A stretch of 13,094 nucleotides of DNA, from positions 1-13,094 of the forward strand of contig WUAK01000048.1 of NCBI GenBank assembly GCA_009827205.1. Reading direction: 5' to 3'. The notes below the pieces were generated by a model. It was not told the origin of the DNA. It saw nothing but the letters and a program-made list of their open reading frames with translations, and made no database searches. The stretch comes from Phycisphaeraceae bacterium (GTDB lineage Bacteria > Planctomycetota > Phycisphaerae > Phycisphaerales > UBA1924). Shown piece after piece: positions 6,466-13,094 of this stretch; within the stretch, counting starts at the first letter, position 1; every line of letters starts with the position of its first letter. A program made the translations under genes and the position numbers.

Positions 6466-6471
6466 TATAGT
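6466..6471 (+). promoter_or_regulatory. Candidate -10 box TATAGT for the mre cluster
   Basis: TATAGT is the best -10 match between the terminator and mreB, in a locally AT-richer stretch. Transcription would start near 6478 and give a leader of about 70 bases. No clear -35 hexamer lies 16-18 bases upstream. Confidence 0.3.
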
Positions 6472-6547
6472 CTGCTTCTACTCGTGTCAGGGGTTAGGCG
6501 GTGGATTCGCCGGGGCTTGGCCGAGCGTTCAGTCAAAGTAAGGGAGC

Positions 6548-7297
6548 GTGGAGCTGCTCGACCGATTCCTCAAGTACTTCAGCCTCGACCTGGGCATCGA
6601 CCTCGGGACGTGCAACACCCTCGTCGCGGTGCGCGGCCAGGGCATCGTTCTGAACGAGCCCAGCGTGGTCGCCGTGCGCAAGGGCACCAACCAGGTGCTC
6701 AAGGGCGGGCAGGCCGTCGGCTGGTACGCCAAAGAGATGCTCGGCAAAACACCCGGCTCGATCACCGCTATCCGCCCGCTCAAGGACGGCGTCATCAGCG
6801 ACTTCGAGATCACCGAGGCGATGCTTGGCTACTTCATCAACAAAGTCAGGGGCAAGTACAACTTCGTGCGCCCGCGCGTGGTCATCAGCGTGCCCAGCGG
6901 CATCACCGCCGTCGAGAAGCGAGCCGTCACAGACTCGGCTGACCGCGCCGGCGCGAGCCGCACGTACCTGATCGAAGAACCCATGGCCGCCGCGATCGGC
7001 GCTGGGCTGCCCTTCGCCGAGGCAACCGCGAGCATGATCGTTGATATCGGGGGCGGCACAACCGAGGTCGCCATCATGTCGCTCGCCGACATCGCAGTGT
7101 GCGAGTCCGTCCGAGTCGCGGGCGACGACATGGATGAGGCGATCATCAACTACCTGAAGCGCACCTACAACCTCATGGTCGGTGAGCAGACCGCCGAGCG
7201 GATCAAGATCGAGCTCGGTTCCGCAGCCGAGGGCGATAGTGATGAGTCGTCCATCGACGTTCGAGGCCGGGACATGATTTCCGGTCTTCCACGCTAG
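6548..7297 (+). CDS. mreB: MreB rod-shape actin, first 249 codons up to an in-frame amber codon
   Basis: MreB is the bacterial actin that polymerises under the inner membrane and guides lateral wall synthesis with MreC and MreD. This part contains phosphate loop 1 (DLGIDLGTCNTLV at 14-26), VISVPSGIT (112-120), EEPMAAAIGAGLP (143-155), phosphate loop 2 (VDIGGGTTEVAIMS at 165-178), the GDD motif (192-194), and EQTAERIKIELGSA (213-226). The N-terminus LLDRFLKYFS is amphipathic and fits membrane binding. The frame stops at TAG 7295-7297 after GLPR, but the same frame continues for another 101 codons of normal MreB. The annotated start is GTG 6548, the only ATG/GTG/TTG after the in-frame TAA at 6539. 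Its Shine-Dalgarno AGGGAG is only 1 base away, and a CTG at 6554 would be better spaced. The truncated product lacks the second adenosine-binding glycine motif and would not be a working filament subunit. Confidence 0.9.
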   Translation: MELLDRFLKYFSLDLGIDLGTCNTLVAVRGQGIVLNEPSVVAVRKGTNQVLKGGQAVGWYAKEMLGKTPGSITAIRPLKDGVISDFEITEAMLGYFINKVRGKYNFVRPRVVISVPSGITAVEKRAVTDSADRAGASRTYLIEEPMAAAIGAGLPFAEATASMIVDIGGGTTEVAIMSLADIAVCESVRVAGDDMDEAIINYLKRTYNLMVGEQTAERIKIELGSAAEGDSDESSIDVRGRDMISGLPR

Positions 7298-7603
7298 GCG
7301 ACGATCAGCTCCGCCGAGATCCGCGAAGCGCTCCAGGAGCCGATCAACGCGATCATCGACACGGTTGTCCGCACGCTCGAGCGCGCTGAGCCCGAGCTCG
7401 CGGCGGACCTTGTTGAGAACGGGATCACGCTCGCCGGGGGCGGCGCTCTGCTCTCGGGGCTGCCGACCGTGCTCTACAAGGCGACCGGGTTGTCTGTGCG
7501 TGTCGCGGAGGATCCGCTGACGTGTGTCGCGCGAGGGACCGCCATTTTCCTCGAGCACCTCGAGGAGTGGAAGGAAGTCCTGGAGAACGACCTGGATCTG
7601 TAA
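7298..7603 (+). pseudogene. mreB: MreB C-terminal part, in frame after the amber codon
   Basis: Directly after TAG and in the same frame come 101 codons that complete a full-length MreB (351 positions in all, normal for the family). They begin ATISSAEIREALQEPI and include ELAADLVENGITLAGGGALL, with the adenosine-binding GGGA at 297-300, and AEDPLTCVARGTA. They end at TAA 7601-7603. No base is inserted or lost, so this is a nonsense change and not a frameshift. The residue expected between GLPR and AT is usually Lys, Arg or Thr, and AAG to TAG is a single-base change. No ATG lies in this part, and the first in-frame GTG (7469) is far inside the domain, so independent translation is unlikely. 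It is joined to the upstream part only if TAG is read through, suppressed, or a sequencing error. Confidence 0.85.
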
Positions 7604-7634
7604 GTTCAGATGCCCGTGGGTCGCCGCGCGTAAG

Positions 7635-7640
7635 AGGAGG
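7635..7640 (+). promoter_or_regulatory. Shine-Dalgarno AGGAGG deciding the mreC GTG start
   Basis: AGGAGG ends 8 bases before GTG 7649 and supports this non-ATG start. No ATG in this frame gives a complete membrane helix. Confidence 0.85.
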
Positions 7641-7648
7641 TTCATCCG

Positions 7649-8497
7649 GTGTCCAGACGCGGTTTCGTGACAACGAACCGTGTGCTTGCGCTCACGATCG
7701 TGACGCTCTGCGTGACGACGTTCCTGCCCTCGCGCCTGCTCGCGTGGACTCGTGAGCCTGGGCGTGTTGTGCAGCGCCTGACCTCGCCGCCCGCCGACGC
7801 CGTAAAAGCAGTCGGCGACCAGCTCAGCAGAGCCGAGCCCGCGACCAACCCCGACGCCGCGATTGCGCAGATCGACGAGCTTCGGCGCCAGAATCTCGCG
7901 CTCCAGCTTGAGAACGAGCGACTCCGCGACGAGAACGCGGCGCTGCGCGGCGTCGAGCGAACAGTTCAGACATCGATGCAGCTCATCCCCGCTCGCATCA
8001 TCTCCGAAACCTCGTCGCCCGCAGGCAGGCTCCTGCGTGCAAACGCGGGTGTTCGTGACGGCGTGCAGCCCGGCAGTGTCGCCGCGACACGGGGTTCGCA
8101 CCTTCTCGGGCGGATCGTGGATCTCGATCAGGCGATGTGCCACATCATGCCGATCACCGATCGCAACGCGGGCACCATCGAAGTCATCACAACAACCGAA
8201 ACCAACGAACTCGGCGTTCGCTTCGATCTCACTCCCACGGGTGACGGCACGCTGCGCGGACCGGGTAGATACGAAACCGAGGGTCTCGACCAGACCCCCA
8301 GGCGTGTCGAGGTCGGCCAGCTCGTCTCTCTCAGCGATGAAACCTGGTCGGCTCACGCAGGTCTCATCGTGGGCGAGATTATCGCGGTCGAGCCCGCCGA
8401 GCAGAGCCCGCTCAGGCAGGTCATCACCGTTCGCCCCTCGATCGATACGAGACGTGTGGGCAGCGTCGTGATCCGCGTGCCGGGGGATGGGTCATGA
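7649..8497 (+). CDS. mreC: Rod shape-determining protein MreC
   Basis: The 282-residue bitopic protein links cytoplasmic MreB to the periplasmic wall-synthesis complex. A short basic N-terminus (MSRRGFVTTNR) precedes one membrane helix (about 11-32). A dimerising coiled coil follows at about 70-104 (IDELRRQNLALQLENERLRD), and then the twin beta-barrel periplasmic domain at about 112-277. That domain has the family pattern IPARIISETSSPAGRLLRAN, GVRDGVQPGSVAA and HLLGRIVDLD. The length is typical. It starts with GTG 45 bases after the mreB frame and overlaps mreD by the ATGA sequence at 8494-8497, so the three genes are probably co-transcribed. The mreC and mreD frames are intact, which argues that the cluster is still under selection despite the amber codon in mreB. 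Confidence 0.93.
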   Translation: MSRRGFVTTNRVLALTIVTLCVTTFLPSRLLAWTREPGRVVQRLTSPPADAVKAVGDQLSRAEPATNPDAAIAQIDELRRQNLALQLENERLRDENAALRGVERTVQTSMQLIPARIISETSSPAGRLLRANAGVRDGVQPGSVAATRGSHLLGRIVDLDQAMCHIMPITDRNAGTIEVITTTETNELGVRFDLTPTGDGTLRGPGRYETEGLDQTPRRVEVGQLVSLSDETWSAHAGLIVGEIIAVEPAEQSPLRQVITVRPSIDTRRVGSVVIRVPGDGS

Positions 8498-9060
8498 GCT
8501 GGGGTGTGTATGCGGTAGCGCTCTGGATCTTCCTCGGGCTCGACGTCGGGTTCCGTCCGGTGCTGCGCATCGGAGAGAGCGGGATTGCGCCGAGCTTCGT
8601 TTTACCGCTGGTTGTGTTCGTCTCGCTCTACGCGCCAAACCGCGCAGCGATGATCGCCGCGCTCATTGCTGGGCTGGTGATCGACATGACCTCGCCCATG
8701 ACCACACCTGGCGGATCGACTCTGCTCATCCCCGGTCCCAACGCGCTGGGGATGCTGCTGGCGTGCCAGCTCGTGCTCGGCGCACGCGGGCTTGTGTTCC
8801 TCAACAGCCCCATCACACTGATCATCCTCACGCCGCTCGCGGGCGCCGTGTGGCAGATCGTCGTCGCCGCGACATTCGGCGCAAGGGAGCTCTACGACCC
8901 GATCGGATTCCACGCGGGAAGTTGGCTCGTCGATGGGATCGTGCGCGCGGTCTACTCGGCGCTCCCCGCGTTTGTCGTCTGGTGGCCGCTGCGCTGGGTC
9001 GGCAGCTTCTTCGACTTCGATGCACCGCACACGAGCCGATACACGCTCACACGGCGATAA
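8494..9060 (+). CDS. mreD: Rod shape-determining protein MreD
   Basis: The 188-residue inner-membrane protein is the third member of the Mre complex. About six hydrophobic segments are visible: 4-20, 31-48, 51-66, 82-101, 105-128 and 145-168. They carry the family's sparse hallmarks: PSFVLPLVVFVSLYAPNRAA into a second helix, then GLVIDMTSPMTTPGGSTLL, like the G...D......G motif of MreD. The ATG overlaps the mreC stop, so translation is coupled. The 3' end overlaps the last 14 bases of the convergent HAD gene. The sequence is poorly conserved outside topology, as usual for MreD, so position after mreC carries much of the call. Confidence 0.85.
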   Translation: MSWGVYAVALWIFLGLDVGFRPVLRIGESGIAPSFVLPLVVFVSLYAPNRAAMIAALIAGLVIDMTSPMTTPGGSTLLIPGPNALGMLLACQLVLGARGLVFLNSPITLIILTPLAGAVWQIVVAATFGARELYDPIGFHAGSWLVDGIVRAVYSALPAFVVWWPLRWVGSFFDFDAPHTSRYTLTRR

Positions 9061-9709
9061 GCTCGCGGAGCCGATCCAGGCTCAGTTCTTCGATCGTCGC
9101 ATACACGCTGTCAGCTTGCGACAGCCTTTCGCGCGGCAACGAATGGCACACCCCCACCACGGTTAGCCCAGCTGCTTTGCCTGCGGCAATACCTTTGTCG
9201 GTGTCTTCGATCGCAACGCAACGGGACGCGTCTACACCGAGTTTCTGCGCGGTCATGCTGTACCCCGTCGGATCGGGCTTGGCGGCTTCCACATCGTCGG
9301 CGGTCACGATCAAGGGAAACAAATCACGCACACCCAGGTTCTCCAGAACCCGTTCGATCTCGACGCGCACGGCGCCGGAGCAGACCGCGATCGGCAATCG
9401 GGCTGAAGCCTCGCGGATCAGTTCAACCGATCCCGGGAACGCCTCGACCATGCCCGCGTCAACCAATTCAAGAAACCGATCCTGCTTCTTGTCGGTCAGC
9501 ACCGCCAGCTCGGATGCGTTGAGCTCATGTTCATGGTGCTGACCGATCAGGCGGAATGTGTCACGATCGTCGAGGCCGATGATCTCGTTGGTATACAGAT
9601 CATGACTGACCTTGAATCCCTCAAGCGCGGCGGTCTCACGGATCGCCCGTTCGTGGGCGGGCTCAGAATCGGCGATCACGCCGTCGAAATCGAAGATCAG
9701 GGCGTCCAT
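9047..9709 (-). CDS. HAD-superfamily phosphatase, beta-phosphoglucomutase-like
   Basis: The 220-residue cytoplasmic enzyme has all four HAD motifs. Motif I is DFDG with nucleophile Asp7 and acid/base Asp9. Motif II is VCSGA with Ser111. Motif III is Lys144 in AAKPDP. Motif IV is IEDTDKG with Asp169 and Asp171. The helical cap after motif I (about 15-90) marks subfamily I, as in beta-phosphoglucomutase, phosphoglycolate phosphatase and YniC-like sugar phosphatases. The substrate cannot be told from sequence; a sugar phosphate is most likely. ATG 9709 is chosen because MDALIFDFDG is the usual N-terminus. Upstream in-frame ATGs (9721, 9730, 9772) would add residues without family match. The gene is divergent from the GlmU-like gene by 49 bases, and its 3' end overlaps mreD by 14 bases. 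Confidence 0.92.
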   Translation of the reverse strand: MDALIFDFDGVIADSEPAHERAIRETAALEGFKVSHDLYTNEIIGLDDRDTFRLIGQHHEHELNASELAVLTDKKQDRFLELVDAGMVEAFPGSVELIREASARLPIAVCSGAVRVEIERVLENLGVRDLFPLIVTADDVEAAKPDPTGYSMTAQKLGVDASRCVAIEDTDKGIAAGKAAGLTVVGVCHSLPRERLSQADSVYATIEELSLDRLRELIAV

Positions 9710-9716
9710 GGACCCC

Positions 9717-9722
9717 ACCATA
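9717..9722 (-). promoter_or_regulatory. -10-like box TATGGT of the HAD gene
   Basis: TATGGT on the minus strand ends 7 bases before ATG 9709. The intervening GGGGTCC is too close to act as a good Shine-Dalgarno, so a leaderless transcript is plausible. No -35 hexamer is recognised. Confidence 0.35.
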
Positions 9723-9746
9723 GCGGCCATCAGCAAGTGGCGGTCG

Positions 9747-9752
9747 TAGACT
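9747..9752 (+). promoter_or_regulatory. -10-like box TAGACT of the GlmU-like gene
   Basis: TAGACT ends 6 bases before ATG 9759, and no Shine-Dalgarno is present between them. The spacing is that of leaderless promoters in Deinococcus and Actinobacteria. The same 49-base gap carries the mirrored box of the HAD gene. Confidence 0.35.
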
Positions 9753-9758
9753 GTGGGC

Positions 9759-10991
9759 ATGCGTGTGATCATCTACGACGACGGCAAGGGCAGACTCGCA
9801 CCTCTGACGGATCTCAGGCCCGTCTTCTCGGTCCGCACCGGTGCGCTCACGACACTCATGCGCATCGAAGAGATGCTGCCAGGCGAGTCCGAGATCTCGG
9901 GGCTCTTTGTGCCAGAGCACCTCAAGCCGATCGTCGAAGACGCGTACACCTTCCCGATCAACGAGCTGCCCGACGGCATCGACTCGCTCCTGCTCATCAA
10001 CGGCAGGTGCCCGCTGCCTCCCAAAGAAATCGCGACCGCGCCGGTTGGGACAATCCTTGTTGAGCGCATCAGTGATGACGACGAGGAAGCCGCGGTTGTG
10101 TTCGCCCGCGTCAAGCCCGATCAGGCCAAACGGATCCTCGCGGGCGAGATGCCGACCGAGGGCGTGACATACACCGACAAGAGGCATCTCATGCGGAGGC
10201 CTTGGGACATCCGCAGGTTCCGCGATCACGCGATCAACCATGACCTCGCGCACCTCTCGCAGATACCGGGGAGTGAGCTGCCCTACGGCGTCATCCAGCG
10301 GGGCACGCACCCCGCGGTCGTCAGAAGCGGCGCCGACGTGTGGCCTGGTGTCACACTCGACACCACGCTCGGACCGATCGTCATCGCAGCGGGCGTTAAG
10401 ATCCGACCGAGCGCGGTCATCGTGGGCCCCGCGTTCATCGGCGAAGACTCAATGATCATGGACCGCGCGCACATCAAGGCGCACACCGCGATCGGTCCAC
10501 GCTGCAAAGTGGGGGGCGAGGTCGGAGGCACCATCTTCCAGGGCCTCTCGAACAAGTCGCACGAGGGACACCTGGGCGATTCGTGGGTCGGCGAGTGGGT
10601 CAACTTCGGCGCTGGCACGAACAACTCGAACCTGCTCAACACGTACGCCGAGGTGATCGCCAAGGCGTCCCCCGGGGGCTCAAACGAACGAACAGGGCAG
10701 ACATTCCTCGGGACGATCGTGGGTGACCACGTCAAGTTCGCGATCTCAACACGGATCATGACCGGAGCCGTGGTTCACATGGGTGCGATGTTCGCGGCCT
10801 CCACGCCTGTGGTCGGGTGCATCGACCGGTTCACGTGGGCGACTGACTCTGGTTCGACCGCGTTCAGGCTCCCCCGCTTTATCGACACGGCCAAGACCGT
10901 CATGGCGCGTCGGGGGATCGAGCCGAGCGATGCGTATCTGAACAGGCTGAAGGAACTGCACGAATCGGCGTCTGGGGCGAACGCTTCGTGA
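9759..10991 (+). CDS. GlmU-like sugar nucleotidyltransferase / acyltransferase (left-handed beta-helix)
   Basis: The 410-residue protein has an N-terminal segment MRVIIYDDGKGRLAPLTDLRP that matches the alternative GlmU-type enzymes first noted in Bacteroidetes, not the GxGTRM signature of classical GlmU. The nucleotidyltransferase-like part covers about 1-165. From about 185 to 350 there is a left-handed beta-helix with hexapeptide spacing (ADVWPGVTL, PIVIAAGVKI, AVIVGPAFIGED, AHIKAHTAIGPRCKVG). It carries the acyltransferase signature NKSHEGHLGDSWVGEWVNFG and then AGTNNSN, where classical GlmU has its catalytic His and Asn. A likely role is making UDP-N-acetylglucosamine or another activated sugar for wall or surface polymers. 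The true substrate is uncertain because both halves are diverged. ATG 9759 is preferred over GTG 9753. The stop overlaps the polA start by GTGA, so the two genes are translationally coupled. Confidence 0.85.
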   Translation: MRVIIYDDGKGRLAPLTDLRPVFSVRTGALTTLMRIEEMLPGESEISGLFVPEHLKPIVEDAYTFPINELPDGIDSLLLINGRCPLPPKEIATAPVGTILVERISDDDEEAAVVFARVKPDQAKRILAGEMPTEGVTYTDKRHLMRRPWDIRRFRDHAINHDLAHLSQIPGSELPYGVIQRGTHPAVVRSGADVWPGVTLDTTLGPIVIAAGVKIRPSAVIVGPAFIGEDSMIMDRAHIKAHTAIGPRCKVGGEVGGTIFQGLSNKSHEGHLGDSWVGEWVNFGAGTNNSNLLNTYAEVIAKASPGGSNERTGQTFLGTIVGDHVKFAISTRIMTGAVVHMGAMFAASTPVVGCIDRFTWATDSGSTAFRLPRFIDTAKTVMARRGIEPSDAYLNRLKELHESASGANAS

Positions 10992-13094
10992 GCGCCAAAC
11001 CAACTCTCTACATCATCGACGGCTACGCCCAGTTCTTCCGCGCATACCACGCGATCCGCACGCCCATGACGAGTCCCGTCACGGGTGAGCCGACCAACAT
11101 GACCTACGGATTCCTGGGCATGCTCCTCAAGCTCATCAAGGGGCAGGAGCCGCGGATGCTCGAGGCGGGCGGGCCCCCCACGTACATCGCTGTCGCGCTC
11201 GATGTCTCGGGCGACCGGGGCACATTCCGCAGCGAGCTCTACGAGGACTACAAGGCCAACCGCGATGCGCCGCCCGAGGATCTGCGCCCGCAGGTCGACC
11301 GCTGCCTCGCGATGCTCAAGGAGATGGGTGTCCCGGTCATCGGGAGCCCGGGGTACGAAGCCGACGATGTCATCGCGGCGATCGCGGCGGAACTCAAGAA
11401 AGACCACCCCGATCTGCTCATCCGCATGATCAGCAAGGACAAGGACCTCAAGCAGCTGCTCGAACGAGGACGTGTCGAGCTCTACGACATCCACCACGAC
11501 AAGGTTGGAGATGTCGAGGCTCTCAAAGAAGAAACAGGCCTCGACCCTGAGCAGGTCGTGGACATGCTCACGCTCATGGGCGACACGGTTGACAACGTGC
11601 CGGGCGTTCCGGGGGTTGGGCCGAAAACCGCGGCGCAGCTCTTGGTCGAGTTCGGGACGCTCGAAGCCGTGATCGCCGAGGCGACGGATGAAGAGAAGCC
11701 CAAGAAGGAGTGGATCATCAAGGGCAAACGCCGCGAGAACATCGCGGCCTCGGTCGAGAGCCTGCCGCTGAGCAAGGATCTTGTCACGCTCCGCGCGGAC
11801 ACGCCGATCGAGTTCGATCTCGATGCGTGCAGGCTGGAGAAGTTCACACCCCGGAGCATCGAGCCCGCAGTGCGCGAGCTCGGGTTTAACAGACTGCTCG
11901 ACGAGGTCAAAGCCCTCACCGGTAACTCGCCAGAAGCGTCAAAGCCTACGAAGAAGGCCAAGATCGACGACGGCGGGTTCGGGGGGCTGTTCGACCAAGC
12001 CGACGACGACGCCGAGGAGCACGTCGTTGAGGGCGACTACACGATCGTGCGCACGAAGACGGAACTCAAGAAACTCGTCAGCGCGCTCAAGAAGGCGCCC
12101 GTTCTCGCGCTGGATACGGAGACCACCGCCATCAGACCGATGCGCGCCGATCTCGTGGGCCTGAGCTTCGCGACCGAGCCCGGTGCGGGCTGGTACGTGC
12201 CCGTCCGATCGCCCGATCCGAGCACGCATCTCGACGAAGAGACCGTGCTCGAAGCACTCGGCCCGATCATCGAGAACCCGGAGAAAGCCAAGGTCGGGCA
12301 CAACCTGAAGTACGACCTGATCGTGCTCCGCCGCGCCGGGCTTGAGCTCCGAGGGCTGACCGCCAAGGGCGCGTGCGACACGATGATTGCGAGCTACATC
12401 CTCGACGCGTCGCGCCCGTCGCACTCACTCGACAATCTTGCGCTGGCGATGCTCAACCGAACGAACATCTCAATCAAGGACCTGATCGGATCGGGCAAAA
12501 AGCAGAAAAGGTTCGACGAGGTCCCGATCGAGAAGGCCGGGCCTTACGCGGCTGAGGACTCGGATGTCTCACTTCAGCTTGCGCACATCATGCTGCCCAA
12601 GCTGGAAGAGACCGGGCTGCTCGATTTAGCAAGAAACATCGAGACACCGCTCATGGATGTGCTCGCAGAGCTCGAGTACAACGGCATACTCGTCGATCCG
12701 GACGAGCTCGAGCGCCAGCACAAACGACTGCAGAAAGAAATCGATCGGCTCCGTAAGGCGATCGAGGACGAGGCGTACAACGCGCTCGACCGCGGGTTCG
12801 ACCCGGACTCGCCCAAGCAGCTGGCGGGCATTCTCTTCAACAAGCCCACCGACGAAGAGCCGGGCCTTGGGCTCCGGGTGATCAAGCGGGGCAAGACCGG
12901 GCCCTCGACGGATGCCGAGGTGCTGGACAAGCTCACGCAGGACGCGGGCGTCGAGACGACGATCCCACAACTCGTCCTCGATTACCGCCAGCTCACGAAG
13001 CTCGTCAACACGTACCTTGCGAATCTCGCCGAGGAGATCCACCCTGAGACCGGTCGGATCCACGCGAGCTTCAACCAGACCGTCGCCGCGACGG
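10988..13094 (+). CDS. polA: DNA polymerase I, N-terminal 702 codons (runs off right edge)
   Basis: This enzyme fills gaps and removes RNA primers in replication and repair. The 5'-3' nuclease domain covers about 1-310: LYIIDGYAQFFRAYHAIR at 7-24, LD with Asp72, YKANRDAPPEDLRPQ (84-98), GYEADDV with Glu124, Asp126 and Asp127, SKDKD at 149-153, and GDTVDNVPGVPGVGPKTA with Asp199 and Asp202. A Lys/Asp-rich linker follows (about 311-350). The 3'-5' proofreading domain (about 351-540) keeps all key residues: LDTET with Asp376 and Glu378, HNLKYD with Asn439 and Asp443, and YAAED with Tyr520 and Asp524. The polymerase domain begins near 550 (LAELEYNGILVDPDELE), with FDPDSPKQLAGILF and the KTGPSTDAEVL turn. 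The window ends before polymerase motif A. The GTG start overlaps the upstream stop. No frameshift or stop interrupts the visible part. Confidence 0.95.
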   Translation, partial: MSAKPTLYIIDGYAQFFRAYHAIRTPMTSPVTGEPTNMTYGFLGMLLKLIKGQEPRMLEAGGPPTYIAVALDVSGDRGTFRSELYEDYKANRDAPPEDLRPQVDRCLAMLKEMGVPVIGSPGYEADDVIAAIAAELKKDHPDLLIRMISKDKDLKQLLERGRVELYDIHHDKVGDVEALKEETGLDPEQVVDMLTLMGDTVDNVPGVPGVGPKTAAQLLVEFGTLEAVIAEATDEEKPKKEWIIKGKRRENIAASVESLPLSKDLVTLRADTPIEFDLDACRLEKFTPRSIEPAVRELGFNRLLDEVKALTGNSPEASKPTKKAKIDDGGFGGLFDQADDDAEEHVVEGDYTIVRTKTELKKLVSALKKAPVLALDTETTAIRPMRADLVGLSFATEPGAGWYVPVRSPDPSTHLDEETVLEALGPIIENPEKAKVGHNLKYDLIVLRRAGLELRGLTAKGACDTMIASYILDASRPSHSLDNLALAMLNRTNISIKDLIGSGKKQKRFDEVPIEKAGPYAAEDSDVSLQLAHIMLPKLEETGLLDLARNIETPLMDVLAELEYNGILVDPDELERQHKRLQKEIDRLRKAIEDEAYNALDRGFDPDSPKQLAGILFNKPTDEEPGLGLRVIKRGKTGPSTDAEVLDKLTQDAGVETTIPQLVLDYRQLTKLVNTYLANLAEEIHPETGRIHASFNQTVAAT

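Noticed and set aside
7285..7310. Frameshift or programmed slippage as the cause of the mreB break
   Set aside because: Codons before and after TAG are in one and the same frame with no missing or extra base, and no slippery run is present. Selenocysteine is also excluded because the codon is TAG, not TGA.
7610..7633. Seven-codon open frame (MPVGRRA) between mreB and mreC whose TAA touches the mreC ribosome site
   Set aside because: It has no ribosome site of its own and is short enough to occur by chance. It was not listed as a leader peptide.
6533..8356. Long minus-strand open frame (607 codons) opposite mreB and mreC
   Set aside because: It mirrors the codons of mreB and mreC, gives a compositionally odd protein, and ignores the motif-bearing plus-strand frames.
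8487..9542. Plus-strand open frame (351 codons) across mreD and the HAD gene
   Set aside because: It crosses the ends of two convergent genes that have recognised motifs in other frames. The product is Arg/Ser/Ala-rich filler.

Overview
The window is high-GC and reads as a stretch of conserved chromosome from a bacterium of the Planctomycetota, probably class Phycisphaerae. That placement is inferred from gene content and protein style: a multi-pass Ser/Thr kinase paired with a sigma-70-type factor, a GlmU-like sugar nucleotidyltransferase of the alternative type also known from Bacteroidetes, an MreBCD cluster, a stand-alone trpD, and many coiled-coil or membrane proteins without a known name. 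No rRNA, tRNA, transposase, integrase, phage gene or CRISPR array was seen.

Layout from left to right. A membrane protein with three predicted helices runs off the left edge on the minus strand (1-723). It is divergent from trpD (788-1828, +), the anthranilate phosphoribosyltransferase of tryptophan synthesis. Next is a minus-strand pair read right to left: a sigma factor with a C-terminal extension (5071-4310), then a three-helix membrane Ser/Thr protein kinase (4267-1832) that converges on trpD with a 3-base gap. A 324-base divergent control region rich in inverted repeats (5072-5395) separates the sigma factor from a membrane-anchored coiled-coil protein (5396-6343, +), which ends in a strong intrinsic terminator (about 6379-6421).

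The cell-shape cluster follows: mreB (6548-7603), mreC (7649-8497) and mreD (8494-9060), overlapping or closely spaced and all on the plus strand. mreB carries an in-frame amber codon (TAG at 7295-7297), while the reading frame on both sides encodes a normal, collinear MreB. mreD overlaps the 3' end of a minus-strand HAD phosphatase (9709-9047). Divergent from that gene is a GlmU-like gene (9759-10991) joined by a GTGA overlap to polA (from 10988, running off the right edge with 702 codons visible).

Two observations stand out. The first is the amber codon inside an otherwise intact mreB, in a window where none of the nine visible gene ends uses TAG. The second is that four genes heading transcription units (the left membrane protein, trpD, the HAD gene and the GlmU-like gene) each have a TANNNT box 6-7 bases before the ATG and weak or no Shine-Dalgarno sequence, the arrangement expected for leaderless mRNAs. 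mreC, the kinase and the coiled-coil gene have good Shine-Dalgarno sites. The sigma-kinase pair with its structured leader, and the uncharacterised coiled-coil protein opposite it, are the best candidates for an undescribed regulatory unit. Nothing in the window proves that they act together.
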